A DNA stretch of 64,000 bases from Naematelia aurantialba (GCA_021527695.1 JAKFAO010000003.1:186001-250000), one strand, 5' to 3'. Positions 12,134 through 24,192 are shown, counted from the first letter of the stretch. Notes: generated by a model from the letters alone, not told the origin. Made by a program: numbers and translations.

Positions 12134-12451
12134 TGTCCAGCGTGGCCGTGGAGTGCCGGAGCGGCTGGGCACGGAGCATGCATCGAGGTGTCTATGAGCT
12201 TGGCTGGGATGGCCTGCTGTTGCCTATATCCAGGCTTGTTTCAGCGATTCAACTCTGCTGGTGGTGTGCGAGTCGTTTACAGACCGTGCTATGCTTGCTC
12301 CCCTCCTGGCTTTGCTTCACGGCCTACTGGTTTCCTCTCAGAAACTCCTTACGTAATGCAAATGTTTACGCTGATCGTCGCGAGTGGTTGGAGCAAATCT
12401 CTTGGCATTGCTTATCACACACTCGCCGCTGTGGGACAGTCTCTCGACAGC

Positions 12452-14291
12452 ATGCCGCTGCACCTGCCCAGCCTGGGACACCACCGGTCGTCGTCACGGT
12501 CTGACAAGGAGGCCGAGGAGACGTATGTGCCCACGTCGCCCAAGCTGGCGGGGCGAGTGACGATCCAGCCGCCGTCGCAGGCGCAGACGCAGCCGCACCC
12601 TCAGCGGACGGGCGTGTCGTCCTCGTCCTCGTCTACCACGGCGTCGAGCCACCCCACAGGCATTCTGCGCAAGAGCACGGCGCGGTCGTCTATCGATGGG
12701 AACGCGTCCGGCAACAGTGTGAGCCGGAGCACGAGCACGGGCACGAGCACGAGCCCGAGCGTGTCGAGCTCGACCTCGGGGTTCGCCCAGCGCATGGCCA
12801 GCCTCAGCATGGACAGGACCGACACCATCTCGTCTGACCAGTACACCGACGACGAGCGGGACGACGCGTCGGGCTCGGCGTCGACGCCCGGGACGTCCGT
12901 GTCGTCGCTCCACGGGCAGTGCCCCCTGCCGTCGTCCAGCCCGGCGCAGAAATTCCCCTTCTTCGTCCTGAGCCTCTCGTCGACGTCCACCCTGTCCTTC
13001 ATCGCGCTGCCGGTCGCGCTGCGTCCGGCCATCCTCGACGCGATCCAGCAGGCCTGGCGAAAGGGCATCAGCAAGGCCGGGCAGGTCGACTACGCCCCCG
13101 AGCTCATGCGGAAGCACAAGGAGAGGGGCTGCGACGGCGGCGTATGGGAGGTCACAATGAAGGGCACCTGTTGGATGCCAGATAGCGTCGACAAGGTGGC
13201 GTGAGTGTGGTTCCTGCTCCTGCTCATGATTACCGTTCCTTCACTCGATACCTCCCCGCCGAGGCAATGACGCCCTGCAGACTCTAGACTCGCTTGACAC
13301 TCAGGACTCAGCAGACAGTCGCAGTCGGGGGCACAGCTGATCTGTCCAGCTCGAAACGCATCCTCATCAATATCATGACAGCAGTCGCCAGAGAGGGGTA
13401 CAGCCTTGCCTCGTCGTTCAGAACATCAGCAAAAGGTGCGTCTGGGACCGGGCCAATCCACGTGTCCCCTCTCTTCGGTCGTGACCGCCTGCACCGCCTG
13501 CAGCACGGCCGAATCCATGTGTCAGTGCAGCTGATACCAGCAGATTCCGGAAAAGATACGCTGATATTCCTCCAAGGCGAGCCAGATCCAGTACGTACTC
13601 GCGCGTAGCATCCGCCGATTGGCCACTTGCTCGTGCACTGCCCCTGCCTTCTATCTCCCCGCCATGCCGCTACTGACAACTCGCAGGACCCGATCTTCTT
13701 CGCAGTGGCATTCTACTCGCACGACAGGGTCTGGATCATCGACGCCGAGGCGGATATCGGGCAGGCGTTGGAGGATGGGATCAAGGCGTTTTGGCAGGAC
13801 GGTGTCAAGGACGTCCGGACGCGAGAGCGCCACTGTCGCGAGATTCGTCTGCGCGGGACACCTTGTAAGTCTTGTCGGTCGGGTTGGTCTCGTTGTCGGT
13901 CTCAACTCGGTCTGGATCTTTGTCTGTTTTCCTTGCCCTTGACCTGTTCTTCTTCATTCCTTCTTCTCTACCTGGACCTCCACGGCTCCATGATCCACAA
14001 TTCCAGGATCCACGACTCCACGACCAGCACACCCACCGACCACCGACAGCCACGCTGACACACGCAGGGACAGCGCACTCGACCTCCGCTTTAATTTCGG
14101 CACGCTGCATCCACTTGGGGATCATGAAGAACATCACGCACTATGAGCGGGGGTACGATTTCGTCGGCAGCGTCGATATGGCCGACAAGGAGGAGGCCGA
14201 GCTGCCGTGTACGTTTTACCGCGCAAAGTGGGGGCCCGAACGCGCCGTCTGGAAGCCTAATGATTTGGGTAGTGGCGGGACGAAGACGTGA
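12452..14291 (+). CDS. Conserved fungal protein of unknown function
   Basis: Five exons (12452-13200, 13350-13435, 13544-13590, 13687-13864 and 14068-14291) join in phase to about 427 residues. Residues 1-150 are Ser/Thr/Pro-rich and probably disordered. The rest is compact: FPFFVLSLSSTSTLSFIALP, GVWEVTMKGTCWMPDSVDKV, ASKRILINIMTAVAREGYSL, KDTLIFLQGEPDPDPIFFAV, AFYSHDRVWIIDAEADIGQA, RERHCREIRLRGTPWTAHST and YDFVGSVDMADKEEAELP. The conserved-looking half has no signal peptide or membrane span. The text resembles an uncharacterised family I have met in other fungi, but I cannot name it or give a function. Upstream in-frame ATGs exist (for example near 12356); 12452 was chosen because the preceding sequence is not protein-like. 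Neighbours do not suggest a role. Confidence 0.8.
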
Positions 14292-14617
14292 CGGCGAGGG
14301 TGGCGGTGAAGCCGTGACGGCGGAGGGGTAGCGGCGAGGCTGACGGGAGTGACTGCGACGGGGTGGCGACGGAGGGATGACTGCGAAGCGGTGGCGGCGA
14401 CGGGGCGACGGCGAAGGGGGGAGTGACGAAATCGACTGCAGAGTGCGAGTGGGGCGTGACGAGGAAGGCAGTAGCGGCTGAGGAGTCGGAACGAGGATCT
14501 CGAGTGTCGAGTCTCGACTTTATCTGTAGAGTGCCGGCCATCTATCTGCGATCATTCAGTCAGTATCTGTGCTTGATGGATCGGTGGATTATATACGTGA
14601 TGTCTTATATGTCTTAT

Positions 14618-14712
14618 GCTTGATGCCTTATATACTTGATGTCTACGCTTGATGTCTTGATGCTTGATGCTTGATGCTTGATGCTTGATGCTTGATGCTT
14701 GATGACTTGATG
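14618..14712. repeat. TTGATGC tandem array
   Basis: Perfect heptamer units from about 14656 to 14705, with degenerate copies on both sides (CTTGATGTC variants). Confidence 0.9.
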
Positions 14713-15046
14713 TTCATGTTGCGACACAATACAGAGCACCATGCGGCAGCTGCAGAGCACAAGCAGACCCATCACACCATTTGACATGTATCGCATCTAG
14801 ACGAGTCGTTTGATGACAGATAGACACAGCCACACCCTCGCCCTCACTCGCCTGCGCCTGACATCCCCGCCCACCGTCCCGCCAACCGCTTCCGCCAGCA
14901 GCGCAGCACCACTCTCAGTGGCACCCCACTCCCAATTCTGTATTCTGTATCCACTCCTGCACTCCCTGCCAACTGCAGTATGACCGATTACCCCGCTACG
15001 ATAATCTCCCATGCTCTGCCGAGAGGCTCCATCACCTCGCCTAATG

Positions 15047-15215
15047 CTGACACTGCTGACACTCTGACACTCTGACACTCTGACACTACTGACAATCTGT
15101 CACTACTGACACTCTGACACTCTGACACTCTGACACTGACACTCTGACTCTCTGACACTACTTACACTGCGGACACTGCTGACACTACTGACACTGCTGA
15201 CACTGATACTGCCGA
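15047..15215. repeat. CTGACACT / CTGACACTA tandem array
   Basis: Imperfect units of 8-9 bp (CTGACACT, with CTGACACTA and CTGACACTG variants) cover about 170 bp close to the 3' end of NIT3. Confidence 0.9.
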
Positions 15216-15264
15216 CTCCCATCCCTGTCGACAGTACACTCTGTCCAAGCATTGCGACACTTCA

Positions 15265-16965
15265 CTATTGCTTGGCACCCGCAGCCACGTCGGGGTAAAC
15301 ATCGAAGCGGCGCTGAATCGTCACGGGTAGATTGCGGCGGACGGTGGCAAGCATCTCGGGATCTGGAAACATTTCAGCGTCAGAGTCGTGGGCTCGCATG
15401 TTGGACAGAGTGTATTTGCCAGATTCGGCTGGAAGAATACAGATGCTGTTCAATCGTAGAACGTGAAGAGAAGCAGAGAAGCAGAGAAGAAGAGAAGAAG
15501 AGAAGAAGAGAAGAAGAGAAGAAGAGAAGAAGAGAAGAAGAGAAGAAGCGCACCAATGTCTGCGTAGAGGATCGCCGGTTCGTGATCGGCTTCAACGAGC
15601 ACCTCGCCGCTGTGTATATCAGCACCAGCCCGCAGTCTCGAGTCAATAGGGCGACAGCTGTGTCGGCGTATCTCTATATCCTCTGCAACTCACAGGGGAT
15701 TGACAACCATGGAATGCCCCCAGGCCTGGTACGACGCATTGGGGTTCCTCGCAGGCGAGCACATGGCGACGTACATCTGGTTGTCTACTGCTCTGTAAAC
15801 GGTCAGCACGGACGGTGATACGTATAAGGTGGCGTAGTTCTCGCAGGATGAAGGATAGCTAGACGATGGACGAAAGAGACGGACGAGAGACTAGGAAGAG
15901 ATGAAAGAGATGAAAGAAGAAAGAGGAAGGGTGGAAGAGGAAAGGTGTGAGAGGCGCCAACCCACCTGGCTTTCTGCAGGAGCGTCCAGTGCATCGGCCC
16001 TGTGGTCGTGTTGAACGCCGACGGGTAGATCATGGCCACACAGCCCTGTCGAGCGGCAATCATGGCCAGTTCGGGGAACCGCTACAGCGCGTCAGGTCGC
16101 TCGGCTGGGTAAACTCGACCAGCACGCACAATGTCGTAGCAGATGCCCATACCGATCTTGCCAAACGGCGCATCGAAGCTCGTGACCTGGTTGCCGCCAG
16201 TCAACACGTCGCTCTCCTTGAACTTTTGGCGGCCGGGGATGTCGATATCAAACAGGTGCACTTTGCGGTGCTTTGCCACCATCTTGCCTGTCACGCGTGT
16301 TAGGCACCTACACGGGACTACTGATGAGACGGAAGGCCGAAGCGGCGGAAGAGGCGGAAGAGGCGAAGGAGACAGAGTGCAGGACAGGAGACGTACCTTG
16401 GGGATCGTAGGCTGTTGCGCAATTGAAGATGCTGTCCGTCGACGCTTCGCGTTCAGGTATCGACCCTGCACCGCCAACTGTCAGCTGCGACATGTCTATG
16501 CCGAGGCTGAGGAGCTCCGAGCCAGAGCGAGAAGAGGAGAAGAACGGGAGGGTACGAGTGCTGCAGAGCGGAGAGCCATGGAGACATACCGCCGATGAGC
16601 CAGCACCCGGCATCCCGGGCCATCTGGCGTAGAGCCGTGATCGTCTCTCCCTCTACTTCTCCGCGCCCTTGGTGCTCCGCGTCGCCATTACCGTTGACAT
16701 CGCCATTACCGTGACCGTTGATGCCGCCGGTGCCGCCGCCGGTCGACCCAACGGCCGGCACGGGCTCGCTGTACTGCCTGAAACTCGTCACCGCGTACGG
16801 CGAGTTCCAGATCTCGGGCAACACGATCAAGTCAGGCTTGGGCACAGCGGCCGCCGCCTCGGCGACCTTTGCGCGGGCGAGGGCGATGTTGTCGGCTTTG
16901 ATGGTGCTCGTCGTACCGAGCTGGATGAGGGCGAGCCTGAACGGCGAGGCTGTGATGGTTGCCAT
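15265..16965 (-). CDS. NIT3: Omega-amidase, nitrilase-superfamily (Nit2/Nit3 type)
   Basis: Seven exons (16590-16965, 16397-16465, 16130-16287, 15966-16081, 15694-15792, 15554-15609 and 15265-15362) join in phase to 323 residues. The Glu-Lys-Cys triad is visible: [31 protein letters not shown] and [14 protein letters not shown]. Further family blocks are [37 protein letters not shown] and [15 protein letters not shown]. The C-terminus is [20 protein letters not shown]. It matches mammalian NIT2 and yeast Nit3, which hydrolyse alpha-ketoglutaramate and alpha-ketosuccinamate to the keto acids. A Gly/Asn-rich linker ([20 protein letters not shown]) interrupts the first alpha-beta part and looks like a lineage-specific loop. 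Intron 6 holds a GAAGA repeat. Confidence 0.93.
15473..15548. repeat. GAAGA(GAA) repeat in NIT3 intron 6
   Basis: AGAGAAGAAG units on the plus strand; the transcript reads CUUCUU, giving a very long pyrimidine stretch in the intron 15363-15553. Confidence 0.9.
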
Positions 16966-18159
16966 GTTGCCTGTGGTGCGTCAGAGTGTGCAGAGCAAAT
17001 GGATAGCAGGGAGCGGGCAGAGGAGGTGACAAAGCAAGGAAGCAGCAGTCGGCGCATGCGGTTGCGGATGGCGACTTGCAGGTGGCAGGTGCCAGACGGG
17101 AGATGGAAGAAGATGACAGACGACAGACAACAGACGACAGACGGGAGATGGGACTGACCCAAAGAATGGGTCGCAAGTGGCCAACGTGAAGGAAACACGG
17201 AAACAAGGAAAGAGGGATCACTCGAGCTCGAGCTCGGGCTCGCCGAGTATCTGCAGACGATCGAAGGCGTGAACGTGAATGGAGGGGAGACCCAGGCTGT
17301 CACTCACGACCAGCAGTGACGAGGGAGCGTCCGAAGCCGGGCGATACAACCTTCGAGGTGGAGGCTGAGCTCAGTTTCAGTGTCAATATCGGTCTCGATA
17401 GCGATAGCGGCTTCGCTGTGGGCAGCGCGACTGTGGATAGCGCTATAGTGGATATCGGTGCTGCTCTGGAGATCGTCGCTGCTTTCGCTGCTGGTGCTTT
17501 CGCTGCTGGTGCTCTCGCTGCTGCTACTGCTGTCGTCGCTCGAGACCGATACAGCACCCTCGACATGCACCCTTTGCGCCAACGAGACTGGAGAGTGGCA
17601 TGAAATCGGCAGCAACAGAAACAACTATGGCGATATCGTCGGACTATCCCGACTCGCGACAGAAATTGACCTTGGCTGTTTCCCGAAGTTGCCTTTGTGC
17701 GCGTTGTAGTCCTCCCTCCCTCACGAGTCATTGATCTCAATCACTGACCGCACCCGACTACACCCCAGGCCCCCCGGCGAGGTACCACTCCCAACAGTCT
17801 CCACACACATCGTCGAGCACAGAGCAACCGTCGCTGTACGCCCCCCTGGGATCGCCGAGTGCGCGGATCATAAGAATTGACAGAGTCTCCTCCCATTGGC
17901 ACCTTCCCTCTGAGAGAGTCATTGTCCATACATACAGACGGTATAAGATAGAAAACGTCATCCGACTAGGCGACGATGGCACTCGGGTCGGTGTACCCAT
18001 GTCGTCACCATGACCACACCGCTGCCTCCCGCCATTCCTGCTGCACCACCCTTGCTCCGCACTCCCGCTGACATCCCCGTCTCCGAGGGGTCGCGCTCAT
18101 ACGTGGCAGCCCTCGTGCTTCTGGGACACTCAGCCACGACCATGATCGCTTCGCTTCGT
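16966..18159. other. Unresolved region with possible plus-strand exons
   Basis: About 1.2 kb between NIT3 (leftward) and the GPI-like gene (leftward). A plus-strand frame open from about 17735 to a TGA at 18012 looks protein-like (PPARYHSQQSPHTSSSTEQP, then SPSARIIRIDR and RRYKIENVIRLGDDGTRVG). Another open piece lies at about 17190-17310 (LGLAEYLQTIEGVNVNGGE). They could be exons of one plus-strand gene starting near 16999 and ending at 18012, but I could not join them in phase. The segment 17450-17535 is GCTGCT-rich. Treat it as a candidate gene with unknown structure. Confidence 0.35.
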
Positions 18160-19314
18160 CTACATGGCCATGACGGCCCACATCGCTCCCAGCATGCCGA
18201 CGCCCATGGCGGTCCAGCCCGCCGCAGCCGAGCTCAGACGCTCCATCCCCGCGCTGACGCCTGTTCCAGAGTCGCCCTGCGACGCAATGGCACTGTTGAG
18301 GATGACGCTGTCGGCAGATTGCTGATATTGCTCGTAGTCCTGAATGGTTCCTGACGCGACGATGGCCGTGGCAACGGTAGGGTCCCTGAGGCGTGTCAGC
18401 CCACTCTTCGACGCTGCCCTAGCTTTTCTGGCGAGGGTGTCAGTCTCGAGTCACTCACACTGTGACGCTCGCGATCCATACGTCTGTCGTCCAGACGCCA
18501 TTTGCACTGTGTCCTAGTCAGCTCTGGCGTCGTGCATGTGCCGGGATGGTTGACCTACTTTTCGTACCAGTACGTCGTGGTGCGCATAGGCGCAGCCGTA
18601 GTGGTGGTATCCTCTTGGCCGACGACGCGCTGCCCGCTTGTAGAGTCAGCAGAAATTCATGAGATCAAAGCAGAAATTCATGAGATCAAAGCAGAAATTC
18701 ATGAGATCACATGCAGGATGTATGGAAGAGGGGATGAGGGACCGAGGTCTCGGAAGGGCGGTGAGGTTTCATAAGGAGAGCGAGGAATGAAAGAGTCGTG
18801 TGGAAGGAAACTGACTCGGGAGAAGGTAGCGAAGGAGGTGATAGATAGAAGAGACCGGGTGAAAGGAAATAACAATGAAGACTGAGAAAGGCATCAGGAT
18901 GGGCACATACGTGGTCGTTGGCGCTGTGTCGTCGGCTGTCGTAGTGGTAGCAGTGGTATGGCGGGTGGTCCTCGCCGTGGTCGTCGCGTCGTCGTCTGCG
19001 CCGTCGGAGACGGTGGAGCTAGGTGGCCAGTGTGTTAGCGCCACGGCGTGGTATCAGGCGTGGAGTGGCGGGACGATTAAGAGATGGCTGACAGAGGGAG
19101 AGGGAAGAGAGAGAGCGAGAGGGAAGACGGAGAAGGGAGAGGGAAGAGGCGAAAGCACTCACATAGTCTGCGTCACGGCATCCCCATCTGCATCCGTCGA
19201 GACCGACAGAATCAGGGTATTACCATCCGCCCACGGCAGCGTCGTAGTGACCAACGCGGCGCGCACCGAGACCAGCACCGCCGCGCCGAGCACCATGGCG
19301 TCGAGGCACCGCAT
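18160..19314 (-). CDS. Small Thr/Ser-rich secreted protein, probably GPI-anchored
   Basis: Five exons (19163-19314, 18911-19018, 18559-18636, 18459-18506 and 18160-18385) join in phase to 203 residues. The start MRCLDAMVLGAAVLVSVRAA is a signal peptide. The middle is Thr-rich (DDATTTARTTRHTTATTTTA), then MRTTTYWYEKANGVWTTDVW and VASGTIQDYEQYQQSADSV. The C-terminus ends in a small-residue and hydrophobic tail (AAAGWTAMGVGMLGAMWAVM), as in a GPI-attachment signal. Intron 2 contains three copies of a 21-bp repeat. It shares its plan and a Q-G-T-I-x-D-Y-x-x-Y-Q block with the gene at 35159-36185. The family is not recognised; a cell-wall or surface role is inferred. Confidence 0.8.
18648..18710. 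repeat. Three tandem 21-bp repeats (intronic)
   Basis: Units at 18648-18668, 18669-18689 and 18690-18710; the last base of the third copy differs. They lie in intron 2 of the GPI-like gene. Confidence 0.95.
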
Positions 19315-20350
19315 CGTTTCGTGGTCCTTCGTCGCTGGTATTCCGGGTCCGTCTCACAGACTATACTGCACAGTACTGGCAGCTCGTATAGCTCGTATAG
19401 AACAGTACTATTTATAACGCACGCCGGCCGTCTCGAGTGGCAGTCGTTGGCTGTGAGCGTTGGCTGTGCGTCGAGGGTCGAGCGTCTGTCGACAATCGAG
19501 CGTAGACAATCGAGCGTAGACAATCGAGCGCAGACGATCGAGGGAGAGGTGGAGCTGGAGCGGTCGGATCGGGATGCCAGTGGGATTGATTATGGACTGG
19601 AGTTGTACGTGGAGTTGGAGTTGTACTTGGAGTTGGAGTTGTGTTGTGCTGGGTTGGGTTGGGACTGGAGTTATAGTTGGGATTGGTTTGGAGTGGACAG
19701 GCCAGTGAAAGACGGGTCGACTGCGGAAGGCGGCGGGCTAGCCTCACCCTCGAGTTCTGAGCAAACAGCAGTAAGGCTACGGCTCCGCACGAGCGAATAT
19801 ATGCACTACTAGCGTCCGAGACGACGATCAAGTCGAGCCGTCAAAGTAAAAGTCAACGTCAACGTCAAAGACTGGGCGAGAACAGGGCGAGGCGACACCA
19901 ATGTGAACACAGAACAGAAAGCAGAACACAGAACAGAAAACAGTAATTGCGAGCGTGAAAGGCGAGAACCGCGCCCGCGGCACATTACAAACGAGGCGGT
20001 GCGCATTACTAACCTGACGAGGGGGATTACGATTCGGTTTACGACTCGATTACGATTCGTTCCTAATGGAGTCAAATCACAACAGCGGTGTTTCGGTGTT
20101 TGCGACCCGCCTCCGACGCGGCCGCTGTGGCAATGTGGCACTTTGATCGTGCCGATGTGCTTTCACGCTACCTATGCTGCCATCGCAACGCCCACCCATC
20201 GCCGTTGCCATTGCTCCATGCATGATTTTCAGCGATCTACTCTCCCCCACCCTACTGCCCCCCGCTCCGGCTTGATTCCATCTTAGGTACATGCCGATGC
20301 CAATGTCCACTTTAGCGCAAGCTTGTCTTTGCTTCCACGCTAGCCGCAGC
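19315..20350. other. Intergenic region, promoter side of the GPI-like gene
   Basis: About 1 kb without a recognisable gene. It contains GACAATCGAGCGTA repeats (about 19488-19545), GAGTTG(TAC) repeats (about 19600-19650), AACAGAAAGCAGAACAC repetition (about 19905-19940) and ATTACGATTCG repetition (about 20025-20065). Confidence 0.6.
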
Positions 20351-22627
20351 TTAGATGCACGTGTACCCGCCATCAATGACCAGCTCCGCACCCGTCGTGA
20401 ACTTGCTCGAGTCGGACGAGAAGTAGATCACGGCGCCCTTCAGGTCAGAGGGGTCCGCCAGGCGGCCTATACGCTGTCAGTACACCACAATACACGCCTT
20501 CAAATGTAGCAGTGAGCACTGACCAACGGGGGTACGGTGCACCCATTCGTCACGCAGGACCGGGTTGGCATCGAGGATGACCTTGGTCAGGTTGGTCAGA
20601 GTGTATCCGGGTCTGCGTGGTCAGCTTCTCAGCTCGCCGTTTGTCAGAATAGAGCGGGCCTACGAGATGCAGTTGACGCGGATACCTTGCTTCGCCCATT
20701 CTACTGCCAGCGAGCGAGCCATATGGCGCACTGCTGCCTCTGCGATGTGTCAGTGCTGACATCGTCCCATAATGCTCGCAATGTCACGCACTTGAAAAGT
20801 TGTACGGAGTTTGCGGCTGGGGCACATTCACAACCTACTCCGCGTCAGTCGATGACTCGTGTCAACCAGTCGGAGATGGCTCACCTGTCCAGACATGCTG
20901 CCAATCATGGTAATCGCGCCTCCCTCGGGCATGAGGTTAGCAGCCTCGAGCGCGCAGTACCATGTGCCCATGACATTGATGTCGAGGAGCTTCTTGACCT
21001 TGGACGACGGGTACTCGTGTGCGACAAAGTTCTCCACGATACCCGCAGCAGTGATCATGGCCTGGGAAGGCGTCAGCCCTGCGCACGCGATATGTGGAGC
21101 AGCTCACGTCAAGGCGTCCAAACTCCTCCTTGATAATCGCAAATGTCTTTTTAACGCTCGCCTCGTCTGACACGTCACAGCCGAGTCCGATGGCCTTGAT
21201 TTCGCCAGGTGATGCTTCGCCGTGCTCGACTGGGCACGTCAGTGGAGATCGACAAAGGAACGAGTGGGAAACGGGAGAGAAAGTTCATGGCATATGTTGG
21301 AGGAGAATCCAAGGGGATCCAGTGAGCGGGGGGCAATATGATAAGTATGAGACGCACCGAACCAGTCAACGAGCTCCTTGGCGGCGTGCTCTGCGTCCTC
21401 TTTCTTCAGATCGATGATGACGATGGCATCGGCTCCACTGCAGAGCATCAGCATGTACCACACAAGTGGACGGTCAGATTCGTGACTGATGGGAGGCGGA
21501 GTCGAGGACATATCCGTGACAGATTGAAGAGCGGAGTTGCTGGTCGAGGGTAGAATTGGTATAGACTTTGCGCGCAGAGCGAGACGCTCATGCTCACCTC
21601 TCCACAAAGGTTCGCGCCATCATGTTACCAAGCCCACGTGCACCGCCGGTAACCGCGCAAACCTGGTCCGAGCATCAGCCCGAGCGGTCGCGCGAACGGT
21701 CGCGGATATGGCGACAGGCAGAACCGATGCAGGGGGAACTTGGTGCACGAGGGAAACGGGGAGAGGCAGAAACGTGTGGGAATGAACCCGATACAATGGG
21801 GATGAAAGTGCAATGGAGAAACAGGTAGTCGGAGAGCTCGGTGCGAGGCGGAGCTCGGTGTTGAGGACAAGTTGCGAGGGGAGACGGGTGTGAGAGGGGC
21901 CGCGACAACATACCTTGCCATCCATGGACAAGCTCGCGAGCGTGCGCTTCTTGTGTCGGCCATGGCCGGGACCTTGGACGTCGTGGCCGAGGTCTTCCTT
22001 GGGAAAGGTCTGCGAGGTGTCAGCCACGGTCCGACTATCGGACTATTCTGACTATTCCGGCAGTTTCGAGTGTCTCGCATGTCGGCCTCGACGCCCTCAA
22101 CCCTGTGTCGTGCGTTCAGGCGCGATATATCCTTTGCGCACGGGTCCTCGGGATACGGGATACGGCATGCGTGGCAGCGCTCGGTGGCCCGATTAGGGAT
22201 ACGTTACGTGTCGCGGACGCCCTAGGCCCGACGCCATGTGGCAGGAAGATGGTAGCAATATGGTAGGAATGTGGTAGAAATGTGGTAGAAATGTGGTAGG
22301 AATATGGTAGGAGTAGGGTAGGAATGTGGTACGAATGTGGTACGAATGTGGTACGAATGTGGTACGAATGTGGTACGAATGTGGTACGATGTAGTAGGAA
22401 TGTGAACCAACCTTGGGGTGCTCAAACTTGAGACTCTCGTCTACAGTCGCAAACTTTGGATCGACCTCTACCCGGAGCTCGTCGTAGGACGCACGAGTCT
22501 TGGGATCGTCGTCGAGCAGCGGCTGGGTGGGCTTGACGTATCCCCTCGCAGCGACGAATGGGGCGGGCGCAAAGTGTCGTCGGACGACAGGCAGCGAGCG
22601 CGACACGGCCGAACGAAATACCGACAT
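20351..22627 (-). CDS. Short-chain dehydrogenase/reductase with mitochondrial-type N-terminus
   Basis: Ten exons (22412-22627, 21914-22009, 21598-21662, 21358-21437, 21108-21229, 20885-21061, 20792-20834, 20665-20739, 20524-20612 and 20351-20467) join in phase to 359 residues. The classical SDR plan is complete: VCAVTGGARGLG (TGxxxGxG cofactor turn), CDVSDEAS, DAMITAAGIVENF (NNAG-equivalent position), GSMSGQ with the catalytic Ser, PYNFSKAAVRHMARS with YxxxK, and a C-terminus ending TTGAELVIDGGYTCI. The acidic residues after strand 2 (IVIIDLKKED) suggest NAD(H). About 105 residues precede the fold, beginning MSVFRSAVSRSLPVVRRHFA, which looks like a mitochondrial presequence. The best resemblance is to fungal polyol dehydrogenases/sorbose-reductase-type SDRs; the substrate is unproven. 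Intron 1 (22010-22411) holds an 11-bp repeat array. Confidence 0.88.
22243..22400. repeat. 11-bp repeat array (ATGTGGTACGA and variants) in SDR intron 1
   Basis: About 14 units: GAATGTGGTAC in the right half, with GGTAGAAATGT and GGTAGGAATAT variants in the left half. The array occupies much of intron 1 of the SDR gene. Confidence 0.93.
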
Positions 22628-24192
22628 GGTACCGTCTTCGCTTCGCTTTACGTTGAGAGGGCGGGTCGCGTCGCTAGATGTGCTAGTGCTGTCTCGCGTG
22701 CTCAAGCGCAGGTGCAAGGTGCAGTGGCTGGTACAGACGATAACGATAACGCTGGCGGTGACGGTGACGGTGTGACGGTGGGCACTACAGCTGCGTGAGT
22801 ATCAGGTGCTGGCTACGATGCCCTACGGACAACGACCGGTGGAGAACAAAAGAACGTCCGGGTATCGGCAAATGACTCACATGTCGAGCAGCGACAAGTA
22901 TCCAGTGTAGGTGTGTGTGAGAGAGAGTCAAGTCGTCGAGCAGCAAGGACAAAGCACAAGAAATGGAGGAGACGAGGGGGGGGGAATGGACGAAAGTTTG
23001 AATAGTTTGGGAAAGAAACGGAATTATTAGCCCCCTGTTGGAGCTGTCCAAGGACGCACGAGGCGGGGCTCCACACGCGGCTACTCCACAACCCATGCGG
23101 CCCATCTGTTTGGGACATGCGGAGATTACGTAAATACTAGACTAACCATAAAAGCCGAAGCGGGGAAGGGGGGCGACGTCGACATTCCCCGTGTATGTGG
23201 CAGCACCATCCTCGAATGGGACTACAGGACTGCGTAGCAGGTGAGTGGTCGCCCGGGGGGGAAAGGGGGACAGCAGCATTTGAGCGACAAAGAACAGAGC
23301 CGCCGCTTCCGGCTCGGGGACCATCACGACGCCATCAACAATCCGTTGGCCCCGAACGGATACCCCGTAGCCCCCCTTGTTACCCCGTTCACGGGGCTGG
23401 TCTGAACACCTTCCTTCCAAGGTAGGCATCGCGCAGCCATACTGCGGTAGCTAGCGGTAGCGGAGACACAAACTACGGGCATGTGGGTGGGTCAACGGAT
23501 GCGGCGCGGGTGGGGTCGGACCCAAAGTCCGATGAGACGTCGGTCTAGATCATACAGGTACAGAGGGGTCAAACCAGTCATCTGATTTGGTCACTTTACG
23601 AGTTCTGCGTGTGACTCGAACGTGCGTGGTGGCTGTTCCCCCATTTGTTCTGATCATGCTTGGCATGAAAGGGTGTCGAAGTGCCGAGTCGTCGCCTGTT
23701 GAGCTCGGGATACAGAGTGACCTGCAGGAGGGAAGGAGGGAAGGAGCAACACGTACAGCCGGTCAGCAGGCTGTGGCAGAACTCGGGCTGCTCGAGATCA
23801 ACTGCTTCAGCGGTCAGATGATCCAACAGCAAGACCCAAAGGATGCAAAAAATGCAAAGGATGCCAGCCCGGCATACACCCCTGGTCCAGGTCGCGAGAG
23901 GCGAGCAGGAAGCAGCGCCAGGCAGCGTCGCTGGTCAGAGCGGACGTTATATATGCATATGCGGTTGGGATTGATGGCATTACAAGATCTGTCAAACGTC
24001 AGCTACTTGAGCATTGAGTCCACAGTGATCGCAGAGACGGAGCGGTACAACAGCTTGGTGCATATTTGGGAATATGGGACTGTGTGCGCTAGCGGTTGCA
24101 GACGGAGGTTGGGGGAATGAATCGGACGAGGTTTGGAGGATTTTACTGGACGAGAGGCTTGTATTGAAAGGAGGTGGAGGTTTAGACGAGTA
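22628..24192. other. Long intergenic region (about 1.56 kb)
   Basis: Between the SDR start and the uL14m stop, both on the minus strand. The only moderately protein-like frame is minus 23142-23429 (95 codons, ending LPRFGFYG), without splice or family support. A GGGGGG run is at 22977-22985. It probably includes the SDR promoter. I recognise no gene. Confidence 0.5.

Larger units (their letters stand above)
14292..15264. other. Intergenic region rich in simple repeats
   Basis: This lies between two convergent gene ends. It holds a GGCGACGG-type imperfect repeat (about 14290-14425), a TTGATGC heptamer array (about 14618-14712) and a CTGACACT array (about 15047-15215). No coding sequence was recognised. 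Confidence 0.8.

Noticed and set aside
14292..15230. Regular short repeats as a CRISPR-like array
   Set aside because: Units are 7-9 bp with no spacers of constant length, and the genome is eukaryotic.
23142..23429. Minus-strand 95-codon ORF ending LPRFGFYG
   Set aside because: No recognisable domain, no neighbouring exons and an unconvincing composition; kept only as part of the intergenic description.
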